Source of the DNA: Lutibacter sp. | GTDB taxonomy: Bacteria > Bacteroidota > Bacteroidia > Flavobacteriales > Flavobacteriaceae | DNA length: 64,000 nucleotides | Direction of reading: 5' to 3' | NCBI GenBank assembly: GCA_030694935.1 | Contig: JAUYUA010000045.1 | Span: 1-64,000 of the forward strand | In this document: piece after piece, positions 19,934 to 28,630 of the stretch | How the letters are laid out: the number at the start of each line of letters is the position of its first letter | Position numbering within the stretch: position 1 is the first letter of the stretch | The notes under the pieces: model-generated | Seen by the model: the letters and a program-made list of their open reading frames with translations, nothing else | Databases searched by the model: none | Told to the model about the DNA's origin: nothing | Made by a program: the position numbers and the translations under genes

Positions 19934-20926
19934 TTACAATTTAAATTCAGCATTTAAAAACACCAGTGATTTCGCGTCTAAAGTTGAATTATCAAAACTA
20001 AAGTTTTGGTAGTTTAAAGAAAATTTTAATCCTTTAACGGGCGCATATTGAATTCCTGTGATTATTTGATTTCCGTCATTGGAAATAATACCGGGTAAAG
20101 TATTTGAACTAAGTTGGTCGAATCGGCCAAAAACCTCAAATTTTTTGTTAATTACATAGGTTGCGTAAAATGACAAACCATCCAAGTCATGGTCAACAGC
20201 CGGACTCGAATATTTTTTGCCGTTATTTAATTTGTTGTATTCCGCGCCCAATCTCCAATCGGTTGCTTTATAACCCGCAAACAAAGCCAAAGCAGTAATT
20301 GCTTTAGAATCTGTGGTTGGCTGGCTATCCATATAAATTTTTGTTGTCAATCCTTTTATAGGTTCAAACACCAAACTTCCTCCAACTTTCTGATTTCCGT
20401 CTTCATCCTGTAATTTTTTATAGCCTTCACCATTTGACAACACAAAATTCGCTTTTAAAGTTTTTGATAATGTAAATTCTGCGTTTACACCCAAATCGGC
20501 ACTTGGCCCATAACTGTGTTCATCTTGAAACGATTTAAAAACATAGCGATAATTCCAAAAATCTTCCTGGTCATTAAATTGTTTCATGCCAATTAATCCC
20601 ATACTCAATTTCACGCCTTCAGCCACTTTCCAATCCAATTGTGCAGTTTTTAATAATATGGAATATTCGCTAAAACCAGCATCGGTTCCTGCGTCAAAAA
20701 TAATTTTGGCTGAAATGTTTTTGCTGAAATCATAGGCATATCCAAAATAAGACCTGTTTAACTCAAAAGCGCTTTTTTTGGTGGCATTTTGGGAAAAATC
20801 ATAATGGTAATTCCAAAAAACCTTAAACTGAACATCTCCGCTTGGTTTAAAATCTTCTTCTGCAGTTTGGGCAAATGAAGAAAATGTGATAAGTAGCGCA
20901 CTTAAAAATAAGATTTGTCTTTTCAT
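19934..20926 (-). CDS. Outer-membrane porin, phosphate-selective OprO/OprP type
   Basis: A 330-residue beta-barrel protein with a signal peptide (MKRQILFLSALLITFSSFAQ) and alternating strands ending in the barrel signature FLNAEFKL with a hydrophobic last residue. The N-terminal lines (VQFKVFWNYHYDFSQNATKKSAFELNRSYFGYAYDF is the spanning region, residues 33-68) resemble the porin O/P family. Its place directly upstream of pstS and a shared Pho-box-like promoter suggest phosphate entry across the outer membrane. Substrate specificity cannot be read from sequence. Confidence 0.7.
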   Translation of the reverse strand: MKRQILFLSALLITFSSFAQTAEEDFKPSGDVQFKVFWNYHYDFSQNATKKSAFELNRSYFGYAYDFSKNISAKIIFDAGTDAGFSEYSILLKTAQLDWKVAEGVKLSMGLIGMKQFNDQEDFWNYRYVFKSFQDEHSYGPSADLGVNAEFTLSKTLKANFVLSNGEGYKKLQDEDGNQKVGGSLVFEPIKGLTTKIYMDSQPTTDSKAITALALFAGYKATDWRLGAEYNKLNNGKKYSSPAVDHDLDGLSFYATYVINKKFEVFGRFDQLSSNTLPGIISNDGNQIITGIQYAPVKGLKFSLNYQNFSFDNSTLDAKSLVFLNAEFKL

Positions 20927-21103
20927 TCTAATTTGTTTCGATTTGAATTATCAAATAAACGAAAACGCTAATTTCCAATATAAAATTAAATTATTATTTC
21001 CTGATAACAATCAATAATGTCTTATTAGAAATTTTTAAATGAAGAATGCAAAAAAGCTTTTATTGCTTTGTTTTGTTTCATCCTTTATTAGTTTTTGTCA
21101 CTG

Positions 21104-21149
21104 CAAATAACCAACGCGTTTGTTAAGTTAATGTTAAGCGGATGTTACC
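21104..21149 (-). promoter_or_regulatory. Pho-box-like triple direct repeat before the porin gene
   Basis: GTTAAG (21122-21127), GTTAAG (21133-21138) and GTTACC (21144-21149) follow an exact 11-bp period. A CAAA (TTTG in gene orientation) at 21104-21107 is 14 bases away, the same distance as at pstS. The predicted leader to the ATG at 20926 is about 170 bases, which is long. Confidence 0.6.
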
Positions 21150-21158
21150 GTTTTAATA

Positions 21159-22134
21159 AAGTTTAATTGAGGTCGCTATTTAATTTCATATCTTTAAAGC
21201 CACATAAAACATAGAAAAAATGGAAATTTTCAAGGGCCAAAACCTCATAGAGTTTGCTGAACGCTTCAAAACTGACCAAGATTGTAGAGAATATCTCTCA
21301 AAAATCAAGTGGTCGGAGCAATATGTTTGCAGAAAATGTAACCATACAAAGAGTCAAATACGTAAAGATTTTGCGAGAACATGCAATATTTGTAGCGATA
21401 CCGAATCTGCTATGGCAAATACTTTATTCCATAAAGTGAAATTTGGATTAAAAAAAGCATTTTTCATATGCTTTGAAATGGCTACGACCACAAAAAGCCT
21501 TTCTGCATCTCAAACCGCAGTTCGCTTTGGAGTTCAAGAAAAGACAGCAAGAATGTTTATGCAAAAAGTTCGTGAAGCCATGAAATCAAGTGAAGATTTT
21601 CCTATGAAAGGCATAGTAAATGTTGATGAGTATGTTGTTGGTGGCTACGAAGAAGGTAAGCCTGGCAGAAGTTACAACAGTTCAAAGAAAAAAGCGGTAT
21701 GTGCTGTGGAACTTACAGATAAAGGAAAAGTGAAACGTTTTTACACCTTTCAAATCCCAGATTATTCCGCTAAATCATTGCGAAAAATGTTTGATAAGCA
21801 CATTGATAAAAAGGCAAAAATCACTACTGATAAGTGGAAAGGTTACAATCCTATTGCTAAGGATTATGATTTAACACAAATATTAAGTGATAAAGGGGCG
21901 AACTTTAAAGCCTTGCATGTAATGATTCATCAAGTTAAATCTTGGATAAGAACCACTTATTGTTGGGTAAGCGAAAACAATATTAATAGGTATTTTGATG
22001 AATTTTGCTACCGAATTAATCGTTCTCAAAGCAAAGACCTAATATTTAACAATTTAATCAAAAGAATGGTAAAGGCAGATAATATTACACATAGAGAAAT
22101 AATATGTAGGTAGATACCGACCTCAAAAGTTTAA
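21159..22134 (+). mobile_element. Insertion sequence of the IS1595 type with 8-bp target duplication
   Basis: Terminal inverted repeats begin TTGAGGTCG(C/G)TAT at 21167 and at 22126 on the other strand, giving a 960-bp element. The flanking AAGTTTAA at 21159-21166 and 22127-22134 is an exact 8-bp target duplication, as usual for IS1595. One intact transposase gene fills it. The complete ends and perfect duplication indicate a recent insertion. The left end is 10 bases from the Pho-box-like repeat of the porin gene. Confidence 0.88.
21220..22113 (+). CDS. IS1595-family (ISXO2-like) transposase
   Basis: A 297-residue transposase. The N-terminus has a zinc ribbon (CRKCNH near residue 37 and CNIC near residue 56). 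The DDE domain follows, with VNVDEYVVGGYEEG carrying the first Asp, KITTDKWKGY the second, and HVMIHQVKSWIRTTYCWVSENNINRYFDEFCYRINR-like C-terminal region (residues 237-272) with the glutamate/asparagine end of the motif. No frameshift is seen, so it should be active. Confidence 0.9.
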   Translation: MEIFKGQNLIEFAERFKTDQDCREYLSKIKWSEQYVCRKCNHTKSQIRKDFARTCNICSDTESAMANTLFHKVKFGLKKAFFICFEMATTTKSLSASQTAVRFGVQEKTARMFMQKVREAMKSSEDFPMKGIVNVDEYVVGGYEEGKPGRSYNSSKKKAVCAVELTDKGKVKRFYTFQIPDYSAKSLRKMFDKHIDKKAKITTDKWKGYNPIAKDYDLTQILSDKGANFKALHVMIHQVKSWIRTTYCWVSENNINRYFDEFCYRINRSQSKDLIFNNLIKRMVKADNITHREIICR

Positions 22135-22380
22135 TTTGAATTTTAGCTATTAGAAGTTAAATATTAAAAGTTTAGGACGATTGAAAATTGAATTTGCTTA
22201 AAGGAGATTATAAGACAGATTCTAAAATCACCTATAAAGCATTGCTTTGTATCTCTTTTTTGCCTCAGTGTAAATGGTAAAATAATTATTGCAATGAGAT
22301 TCACAGAGAGAAATTTGGTTAAATATATTTCAGCATCAGATTGCTTTAACTTAGAGTATTTTGCCTAATAAATTTATCCA

Positions 22381-22408
22381 TAAAAAAAGGCTGCCCGAAT
22401 AGACAGCC
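22381..22408 (-). terminator. Minus-strand terminator-like hairpin
   Basis: AGGCTGcC (22387-22394) pairs with GaCAGCCT (22401-22408), with one mismatch, around CGAATA; the minus strand continues with seven T. No recognised gene lies directly upstream of it on that strand. Confidence 0.55.
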
Positions 22409-22835
22409 TCAAACATTTCACAAATTAGTTGACAAAAACTAATGGATATTATGAAAAGATGTATCTAAAACGTGTTTAAATACCTTGCAAATTTCAATTA
22501 ATAAATCCTGTTTCGTGTAACCAAATCATTATCTAATTATTAAATATTTCTCAAAAATAAGTGCCTAAAGTTTGGAGTGCCTAAAATGCCTATCTTTCTA
22601 AGGCAGGTTAATTTACTCCAAGTTTCATTGGTAAAATATGAAAGTATATTTGTTTTTTTCTTTTATATTAAGCACTGCCATAGTATAACATTTCAACTTT
22701 TTAATGATTTTAATAAAGTTTACTGGATAAAAAAGAGTCTGTCTAAAAATCGGTTTAACCGCAATGCTCGCAAAGAAGGCGCAAAATTCGCAAAGTGTTA
22801 GTTCTTTTAATTCCAGTACTTTGCGCTGCTTGCGG

Positions 22836-22865
22836 TTAAAAAAAGCTGTCTTTTCAGACAGCCTT
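22836..22865 (-). terminator. Terminator after aspS
   Basis: GCTGTCT and AGACAGC form a perfect 7-bp stem with a four-base loop (22845-22862); the minus strand continues with a run of T. Confidence 0.85.
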
Positions 22866-22892
22866 TAAAGAATTAAAATATGTTGAAAGTAC

Positions 22893-24647
22893 CTACTTAG
22901 GCAAGTTTATTTTTAAGCACAATTCTTTCAATTGTTCATCGTCAATAATGGAAGGCGCATCAATCATCACATCGCGGCCGCTGTTATTTTTAGGGAACGC
23001 AATAAAATCGCGGATGGTTTCCTGTCCACCCAAAATAGCCGTCAACCGGTCCAATCCAAAAGCAATTCCTCCGTGTGGCGGTGCGCCATATTCAAAGGCA
23101 TTCATTAAAAACCCGAACTGGTCTTTTGCTTTTTCTGGCGTAAATCCTAAATGATTAAACATCAAGGCTTGGGTTTGTTTGTCGTGAATACGAATTGATC
23201 CGCCGCCAATTTCGTTTCCGTTTAATACCAAATCATAAGCATTGGCGCGCACTTTTCCCGGATCAGTATCTAACATCGCCATATCTTCAGGTTTTGGCGA
23301 GGTAAAAGGATGGTGCATCGCGTGAAAACGTTTAGTTTCTTCATCCCATTCCAACAAAGGAAAATCAACCACCCACAAAGGCGCAAATTCTTTTGGGTTG
23401 CGCAAACCCAGTTGATTTGCCATTTCCATACGTAAAACGCTCAATTGCCCGCGTACTTTATCGGCAAGGCCCGACAAAACGCAAATTAAGTCACCTGCTT
23501 TTGCGCCGGTTATTTCTGCCCATTTTTTCAAATCGGCTTCCTTATAAAATTTATCGACCGACGATTTTAAAGTGCCGTCTTCGTTGCAACGCACATAAAC
23601 CATGCCCGATGCCCCAACTTGCGGACGCTTCAAAAATTCAATAAATGCGTCAATTTCTTTTCTGGTAAATTTATTTCCGCCGGGAACTGCGATACCCACA
23701 ACCAATTCTGCCGAATTAAAAACGCTAAAATCTTTGTGTTGTGCCACGGCAGTCAATTCTCCGAATTCCATTCCAAACCTAATATCCGGTTTGTCGTTTC
23801 CATATTTGCGCATCGCATCATCATAAGTCATTCTTGGAAATTTGGTAACTTCCACTCCATTCACTTCTTTCAACAAATGTTTGGTCAATCCTTCAAAAGC
23901 ATTTAAAATATCTTCCTGTTCCACAAACGCCATTTCACAGTCAATTTGCGTAAATTCGGGCTGTCTGTCAGCACGTAAATCTTCATCCCTAAAACATTTC
24001 ACAATCTGAAAATACTTATCCAATCCGCCCACCATCAGCAATTGCTTAAAAGTTTGAGGCGATTGTGGCAAGGCGTAAAACTGGCCAGCGTTCATGCGGC
24101 TTGGCACCACAAAATCACGGGCGCCTTCGGGCGTAGATTTAATTAAATAAGGCGTTTCCACCTCAATAAATCCTTCCCCGGATAAATATTTTCTGGTTTC
24201 CATCGCCACTTTACTTCGGAAAATCAAGTTATTTTTTACCGGATTTCTTCTAATATCCAAGTAACGATATTTCATTCGCAACTCGTCGCCGCCGTCGGTT
24301 TCGTCTTCAATGGTAAAAGGCGGCACCAAAGATTTGTTCAAAATAGTCAGTTCTTTCACCAAAATTTCAATATCTCCGGTAGGCATATTTGCGTTTTTTG
24401 AAACACGTTCAATCACTTCGCCTTTTACCTGAATCACAAATTCTCGGCCCAGCATTTTCGCTTTTTCCATCATTTCTTTTGGCGTGCGATCTTCATCAAA
24501 AATCAGCTGCGTAATGCCGTAGCGGTCGCGCAAATCAACCCAAATCATAAATCCTTTATCGCGCGTTTTTTGCACCCAGCCGGCCAAAGTAACTTCCTGA
24601 CCAATATTTTCTATGCGTAATTCTCCGTTTTTATGCGTTCTGTACAT
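22893..24647 (-). CDS. aspS: Aspartyl-tRNA synthetase
   Basis: A 584-residue class II synthetase. The N-terminal OB-fold anticodon domain ([30 protein letters not shown]) is followed by class II motif 1, motif 2 ([18 protein letters not shown]) and motif 3 ([13 protein letters not shown]), and the bacterial GAD insertion domain around residues 300-420. Length and ends are normal. A TAAATTTG box lies 23 bases before the ATG. Confidence 0.97.
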   Translation of the reverse strand: MYRTHKNGELRIENIGQEVTLAGWVQKTRDKGFMIWVDLRDRYGITQLIFDEDRTPKEMMEKAKMLGREFVIQVKGEVIERVSKNANMPTGDIEILVKELTILNKSLVPPFTIEDETDGGDELRMKYRYLDIRRNPVKNNLIFRSKVAMETRKYLSGEGFIEVETPYLIKSTPEGARDFVVPSRMNAGQFYALPQSPQTFKQLLMVGGLDKYFQIVKCFRDEDLRADRQPEFTQIDCEMAFVEQEDILNAFEGLTKHLLKEVNGVEVTKFPRMTYDDAMRKYGNDKPDIRFGMEFGELTAVAQHKDFSVFNSAELVVGIAVPGGNKFTRKEIDAFIEFLKRPQVGASGMVYVRCNEDGTLKSSVDKFYKEADLKKWAEITGAKAGDLICVLSGLADKVRGQLSVLRMEMANQLGLRNPKEFAPLWVVDFPLLEWDEETKRFHAMHHPFTSPKPEDMAMLDTDPGKVRANAYDLVLNGNEIGGGSIRIHDKQTQALMFNHLGFTPEKAKDQFGFLMNAFEYGAPPHGGIAFGLDRLTAILGGQETIRDFIAFPKNNSGRDVMIDAPSIIDDEQLKELCLKINLPK

Positions 24648-24670
24648 CGTAATCTTTTTTTAAGGAAGCA

Positions 24671-24678
24671 CAAATTTA
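24671..24678 (-). promoter_or_regulatory. -7 element TAAATTTG of aspS
   Basis: TAAATTTG on the minus strand ends 23 bases before the aspS ATG. No clear TTG was found at the expected distance. Confidence 0.4.
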
Positions 24679-24711
24679 GTGATTTAGCCGATAGTTTTAA
24701 AAGTAAATTAT

Positions 24712-24865
24712 CTTTTTTTGGGCCTGCCTGCCTTTTCGGTAGGCGTTCCCTGCCGGCAGGCAGGTCGGGCTTTCCTCTGCAATCTTTTTAGCGATAAAAA
24801 AATCGCTAAAAAGGATGGGTTTACCCTGAGCGGAGTCGAAGGGCAATCCTTAACGCACGTTGGAT
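24712..24865 (-). repeat. Dispersed GC-rich repeat element, mosaic copy
   Basis: On the minus strand this copy reads GTGCGTTAAGGATTG..., ATCCTTTTTAGCGAT, a hairpin with ATCGCTAAAAAG, then GGAAAGCCCGACCTGCC and a GC-rich CCGGCAGGGAACGCC end. It matches the copy at 32926-33052 in inverted orientation. Here the segment after GGATTG is replaced by a CCCTTCGACTCCGCTCAGGG repeat, so it is a mosaic of two repeat families. Confidence 0.75.
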
Positions 24866-25061
24866 TAATATTTCAAAATTCAGAATTGATTTGGGTCTTT
24901 GCGGTTAAAAGCAAAATTTGTTTTAATTATTAAAAAATTCAAAAGCTGATGCTTAATTTTTTAGATAAATTCATCCCTGTTAAAAATCAAAACTTTAAAT
25001 CATATCAAAAACTTCGTAACTTTGAAGGCAAAAAATAAGTTAGCGAATATTAAAAGTTAAA

Positions 25062-25275
25062 AATCTAACAAAAAACAAGGGAGCATGCTCCCTTGCAAAA
25101 TCGAAAAACACCAACAAACCGTCACCATGAGCACAGTAGAAGGGTAACAATCTAACAACAACAAGGGAGCATGCTCCCTTGCAAAATCGAAAAACACCAA
25201 CAAACCGCCGCCATGAGCACAGTAGAAGGGTAAGAATCTAACAACAACAAGGGAGCATGCTCCCTTGCAAAATCA
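25062..25275. repeat. Three tandem copies of an 86-bp unit with a 20-bp palindrome
   Basis: The perfect palindrome CAAGGGAGCATGCTCCCTTG starts at 25077, 25163 and 25249, a period of 86 bp. The spacers between palindromes are nearly identical (AAAACACCAACAAACCG, then CATGAGCACAGTAGAAGGG). The last copy ends about 10 bases before the rsmI start codon. Confidence 0.9.
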
Positions 25276-25284
25276 TAATAAAAA

Positions 25285-25959
25285 TTGGAATCGAAATTAT
25301 ATTTAGTGCCAACACCCATCGGAAATTTAGAAGACATCACTTTACGAGCCATCAGGGTTTTAAAAGAAGTGGATTTAATTTTGGCCGAAGACACGCGAAC
25401 CAGCGGAAAATTATTGAAGCATTTTGAAATTTCCACCCATATGCACAGCCACCACATGCACAACGAGCATAAAACGGTGGCCAATATAGTACAACGCATT
25501 AAAAATGGGGAATCTGTGGCATTAATTTCCGATGCCGGAACACCCGCAATTTCCGATCCCGGATTTTTATTGACCCGCGCCTGTCTAGAAAATGGCTTAG
25601 AAATTGAATGTTTGCCCGGCGCCACAGCTTTTGTGCCTGCTTTGGTAAATAGCGGATTGCCAAACGATAAATTTGTTTTTGAAGGATTTTTACCCGTTAA
25701 AAAAGGGAGGCAAACACGTTTGACTTTCTTGGCTGAAGAAACAAGAACCATCATTTTTTACGAATCACCGCATAAATTATTAAAAACGCTCACCAGTTTT
25801 GCCGAATTTTTTGGCTCCGACCGGCCAATTTCCATTTCACGCGAATTGACAAAATTGTACGAAGAAACCTTAAGGGGCACCGTTGCCGAGATGATTGAAC
25901 ACTTCACCGTAAAACCACCGAAAGGCGAATTTGTGGTGGTGGTTGGCGGGAAAAAATAA
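25285..25959 (+). CDS. rsmI: 16S rRNA (cytidine1402-2'-O)-methyltransferase
   Basis: RsmI methylates C1402 of 16S rRNA. The 224-residue protein starts with the conserved KLYLVPTPIGNLEDIT and has LILAEDTRTSGKLL and the SAM-binding SDAGTPAISDPGFLL. It ends at GEFVVVVGG, so the C-terminal part is slightly short compared with about 280 in E. coli but is typical of short forms. The start codon must be TTG: a stop (TAA at 25279) is in frame two codons upstream and no ATG exists before the conserved motif. A palindromic 86-bp repeat array lies just before it. Confidence 0.9.
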   Translation: MESKLYLVPTPIGNLEDITLRAIRVLKEVDLILAEDTRTSGKLLKHFEISTHMHSHHMHNEHKTVANIVQRIKNGESVALISDAGTPAISDPGFLLTRACLENGLEIECLPGATAFVPALVNSGLPNDKFVFEGFLPVKKGRQTRLTFLAEETRTIIFYESPHKLLKTLTSFAEFFGSDRPISISRELTKLYEETLRGTVAEMIEHFTVKPPKGEFVVVVGGKK

Positions 25960-25983
25960 TATTTTGACTAAAATAAATAAGAG

Positions 25984-26967
25984 ATGAATTACAGAACATT
26001 GGGAAAAACCGGACTTAAAGTTTCGGAAATTAGCTTGGGAACCTGGCAGGTTGGCGGGAAATGGGGAAGCGATTTTAATGAGAAAAATGCGGAAGAAATC
26101 ATCAATACCGCCATTGACCATGGCGTTAATTTTTTGGATACCGCCGATGTTTACAGCAACGGACTTAGCGAAAAAACCGTGGGTAAAGTGGTTCGCTCAC
26201 GTAAAGATGAAGTTTACATTGCCACAAAATGCGGCAGACACTTAAATCCACACACAAATGCTGCTTACCAACCAGCAATTTTAAGAAAATTTGTCGAAAA
26301 CAGCTTGTCCAATTTGGGTGTTGAGCGCATCGATTTAATTCAATTGCATTGTCCGCCCACAGAAGTCTATTACCGTCCGGAGATTTTTGAGCTGTTTGAT
26401 CAGCTTACCAAAGAAGGTGAAATTAGAAATTATGGCGTAAGCGTGGCCAATGTGGAAGAAGCCTTAAAAGCGATTGAATATCCCGGTGTTAGCACTGTGC
26501 AAATTATTTTTAATATGTTTCGCCAACGGCCAAGCGAATTATTTTTTAGGGAAGCGAAAGCCAAAAATGTGGGAATTATTGCCCGTGTGCCTTTAGCCAG
26601 CGGTTTGTTAACCGGTAAATTTGCTAAAAGTTCCACTTTTGATAAAGATGATCATCGATTTTTTAACAGAGAAGGCGAAGTTTTCGATAAAGGAGAAACT
26701 TTTTCGGGAATTGATTTTGATTTGGGACTAAAAGCGGTGGAAGAATTAAAAGAAATTTTTAAGGATCAAAGCTTGGTTCACAAAGCATTGCAGTGGATCT
26801 TGGCTTTTGAGGAGGTAAGTTGCATTATTCCGGGCGCTTCAAGCGTGTCGCAATTACTTTCTAATTTAGACACTTTTTCCGCAACGCCACTTTTAGAAAG
26901 TGATATAGAAAAAGTAAATGCCATTTATCATAAATACATAAAAAAAGAAGTGCATCATTTATGGTAA
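25984..26967 (+). CDS. Aldo/keto reductase
   Basis: A 327-residue NADPH-dependent oxidoreductase of the AKR superfamily. The catalytic tetrad is Asp52, Tyr57, Lys82 and His122. The C-terminal cofactor region CIIPGASSVSQLLSNL is present. It follows rsmI by 24 bases on the same strand, so the two may be co-transcribed. The substrate cannot be inferred. Confidence 0.88.
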   Translation: MNYRTLGKTGLKVSEISLGTWQVGGKWGSDFNEKNAEEIINTAIDHGVNFLDTADVYSNGLSEKTVGKVVRSRKDEVYIATKCGRHLNPHTNAAYQPAILRKFVENSLSNLGVERIDLIQLHCPPTEVYYRPEIFELFDQLTKEGEIRNYGVSVANVEEALKAIEYPGVSTVQIIFNMFRQRPSELFFREAKAKNVGIIARVPLASGLLTGKFAKSSTFDKDDHRFFNREGEVFDKGETFSGIDFDLGLKAVEELKEIFKDQSLVHKALQWILAFEEVSCIIPGASSVSQLLSNLDTFSATPLLESDIEKVNAIYHKYIKKEVHHLW

Positions 26968-27056
26968 CTCAATAAAAATGCTTGTTTGCTGACTAAATTC
27001 TTTCGACAGTTAAGGCATAAACCATCAATAAAACCATTTTAAAACTGCTTTAAAAT

Positions 27057-27098
27057 ATACAAAAGGCATAAAATTGAATTATTTTATGCCTTTTGTAT
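27057..27098. terminator. Long perfect hairpin after the aldo/keto reductase gene
   Basis: ATACAAAAGGCATAAAAT (27057-27074) is perfectly complementary to 27081-27098 around TGAATT. There is no clean T-run, but its placement after the gene suggests a terminator or mRNA 3' end. Confidence 0.6.
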
Positions 27099-27145
27099 TA
27101 TAAAATTATTTACTTTTAACCTTTAACTAACTTAAAATCAATATT

Positions 27146-27658
27146 ATGAAAAGTACTTATTTTATTTTATTTTTATCGATGCTGTTTATTGCATGTCAGC
27201 CTAAAGCCGATAATTCGGCAAGTGAGGCTTTCGAAAAAAATTCAAAAACAGTATTGGCCAATTTGGAAGGATGGCAAAACGAAAATTTGGATTATTCTGT
27301 GTATGCCAAAGATTTTGCAATGTTAGAAACTGGATATGGAGCTCCTAAAGACTCTTTAACTTTGGATGAGATGATGGCAAACGACAAGCAAATGTGGGCA
27401 ACATTTAATTTTAAATTGCTAAACTCACCACCAGTTTTATTGCCGGGCGTTAATCCTGACACTAAATTGGCTGATGGTTCTGTGCGTTATTACAGCAGTT
27501 GGGAAGTTACATTACCGGCTACCGACTCCACATCAGCCAAAACAGGCGTTATCAAATTATACGAGTCTTTCGATTTTGATGCCGAAGGAAAAATACGCTA
27601 CCAACAAGTTTATGGCGATTTTGGCGGATTAATGAATTATTTATTCAGCAAAGAATAG
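27146..27658 (+). CDS. Small lipoprotein, possibly NTF2/SnoaL-like
   Basis: A 170-residue protein with a lipoprotein signal ending at Cys17 (LSMLFIACQPK). The remainder has alternating helices and strands with VRYYSSWEVTLP, IKLYESFDFDAEGKIRYQQVYGDFG, a pattern typical of SnoaL/NTF2-like folds. No catalytic residues can be named. It is flanked by hairpins on both sides, so it is probably a single-gene unit. Confidence 0.65.
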   Translation: MKSTYFILFLSMLFIACQPKADNSASEAFEKNSKTVLANLEGWQNENLDYSVYAKDFAMLETGYGAPKDSLTLDEMMANDKQMWATFNFKLLNSPPVLLPGVNPDTKLADGSVRYYSSWEVTLPATDSTSAKTGVIKLYESFDFDAEGKIRYQQVYGDFGGLMNYLFSKE

Positions 27659-27679
27659 TTTAAACGTTTATTAAAATTG

Positions 27680-27712
27680 AAAAAGTCCAAGCAATTTGTT
27701 TGGACTTTTTTT
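27680..27712 (+). terminator. Terminator after the 27.1-kb lipoprotein gene
   Basis: AAAAAGTCCAA (27680-27690) pairs with TTGGACTTTTT (27700-27710), followed by more T. Confidence 0.85.
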
Positions 27713-27885
27713 ATTGTCTGTTGTGTGCTGCCACGAGCGGGATGCTCACGCTAACGAAATGATTTAGGAAGTCTTTAACTTTTTGGGTTTTTAAAAAACC
27801 ACAATAATATTTTTAGGCAACAGATTTAGTGTTTTATTCTGCCGAATATTCCTGAATTAAAACTTCGGTGGGAATTTTTTTCTGT

Positions 27886-28422
27886 TTATTTCCAGTTGTT
27901 GCTTCTTTTAGTTTCTGTTATGTGAGCAAGATGATGATTACAATGCCACGCATAAACTCCAATATTTTCGTCTATTTGAAATGCCTTTCCGTGTTCAGGA
28001 TGAATAAATGTTCTTTTATGTTCATCTTCTGTCAAATTGTTTAACAAAACAGTCCACCTTTCGTGTATGCCTTCTATCATTTTTAAGGCAGGTTCAATAG
28101 GCATATTCTTACTGTCAGAAAGTTCTGCCCAACTTTCTTCATAATATGGTTTTATTGTCGGCTTGTCCTCGGTCAAGGCGAGTTTCAAACGTATTAAACT
28201 GTTCATATGGCTATCGGAACAATGATGAACTACTTGTCTGATTGTCCAACCGTCAGGCCTGTATTTTGTGTCAAGTTGCTCATTAGTCAAATGATTTACT
28301 TCATTTCTTAATCTTGCCGGAAAAGATGAAATATCAGAAATCCATTTTGATAAAATGTCTTTGGAAATAATCGTTGGTTTTTCAAACTTACCAATAGGAT
28401 ATTTTAATTGTTCTATTGTCAT
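27886..28422 (-). CDS. DinB/YfiT-like metal-dependent hydrolase or thiol transferase
   Basis: A 178-residue four-helix-bundle protein close to Bacillus YfiT. It starts with the YfiT-type YPIGKFE. Three metal-binding histidines sit at His67 (VVHHCSDSH), His160 and His164 (YAWHCNHHLAHI), matching the YfiT ligand spacing. Relatives are called putative bacillithiol S-transferases; the real substrate in this organism is not known. It is isolated between GCTAACG-type sequences and next to the AbiE module, so it may be part of an accessory insertion. Confidence 0.85.
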   Translation of the reverse strand: MTIEQLKYPIGKFEKPTIISKDILSKWISDISSFPARLRNEVNHLTNEQLDTKYRPDGWTIRQVVHHCSDSHMNSLIRLKLALTEDKPTIKPYYEESWAELSDSKNMPIEPALKMIEGIHERWTVLLNNLTEDEHKRTFIHPEHGKAFQIDENIGVYAWHCNHHLAHITETKRSNNWK

Positions 28423-28454
28423 ACAGTTAATTTATGTCTATGTCGCCTGTCTTT

Positions 28455-28630
28455 TTAGCATGATTGCTAACGGTTTGCAGATTTGCCCTAAACTGTCTGC
28501 CACCACTGAACTTGATACGAAGCACAAAGCTTCATTTAACCACTGAACCGCCAATTTCTTGTAGGTGCTGTGTGTGCCTTCGTTCTTTTTTCGTCAGTGT
28601 CAGTGTCATCGTCAGTAAAGGTTAGCGTTG
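28455..28630 (-). other. Spacer bounded by inverted GCTAAC / GTTAGC, possibly attC-like
   Basis: On the minus strand the segment runs from CGCTAACC (just after the AbiEii stop) to CCGTTAGCA (just before the DinB-like gene), about 160 bases, with imperfect internal complementarity such as GCACC / GGTGGC and CACTGAC / GTTCAGTG. It looks more GC-rich than its surroundings. The ends resemble but do not match the integron attC core GTTRRRY, so this is only a suggestion. Confidence 0.3.

Larger units (their letters stand above)
22135..22892. other. Intergenic region between IS1595 element and aspS
   Basis: No convincing protein gene is seen. A minus-strand terminator-like hairpin is at 22381-22408 (AGGCTG.. 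/ ..CAGCCT next to an A-run). A TATTTTTG box on the minus strand is at 22559-22552, so a small RNA of about 160 bases between them is possible. AGTGCCTAAA is repeated with a 16-bp period near 22559-22585. Two inverted AACCGCAA...GCAAAG repeats lie at about 22755-22838. Confidence 0.4.
24648..25284. other. Intergenic repeat-rich region between aspS and rsmI
   Basis: No gene is seen. It holds the aspS promoter (24671-24678), a mosaic GC-rich repeat element (24712-24865), an AACCGCAA-type repeat near 24898, and three copies of an 86-bp unit (25062-25275). Confidence 0.6.

Noticed and set aside
22577-22801. 74-residue open frame on the plus strand
   Set aside because: Low-complexity composition, overlaps dispersed repeats, no promoter or recognisable domain.
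25062-25275. CRISPR array
   Set aside because: The 86-bp units are repeated in full, spacers included, and no cas genes are present.
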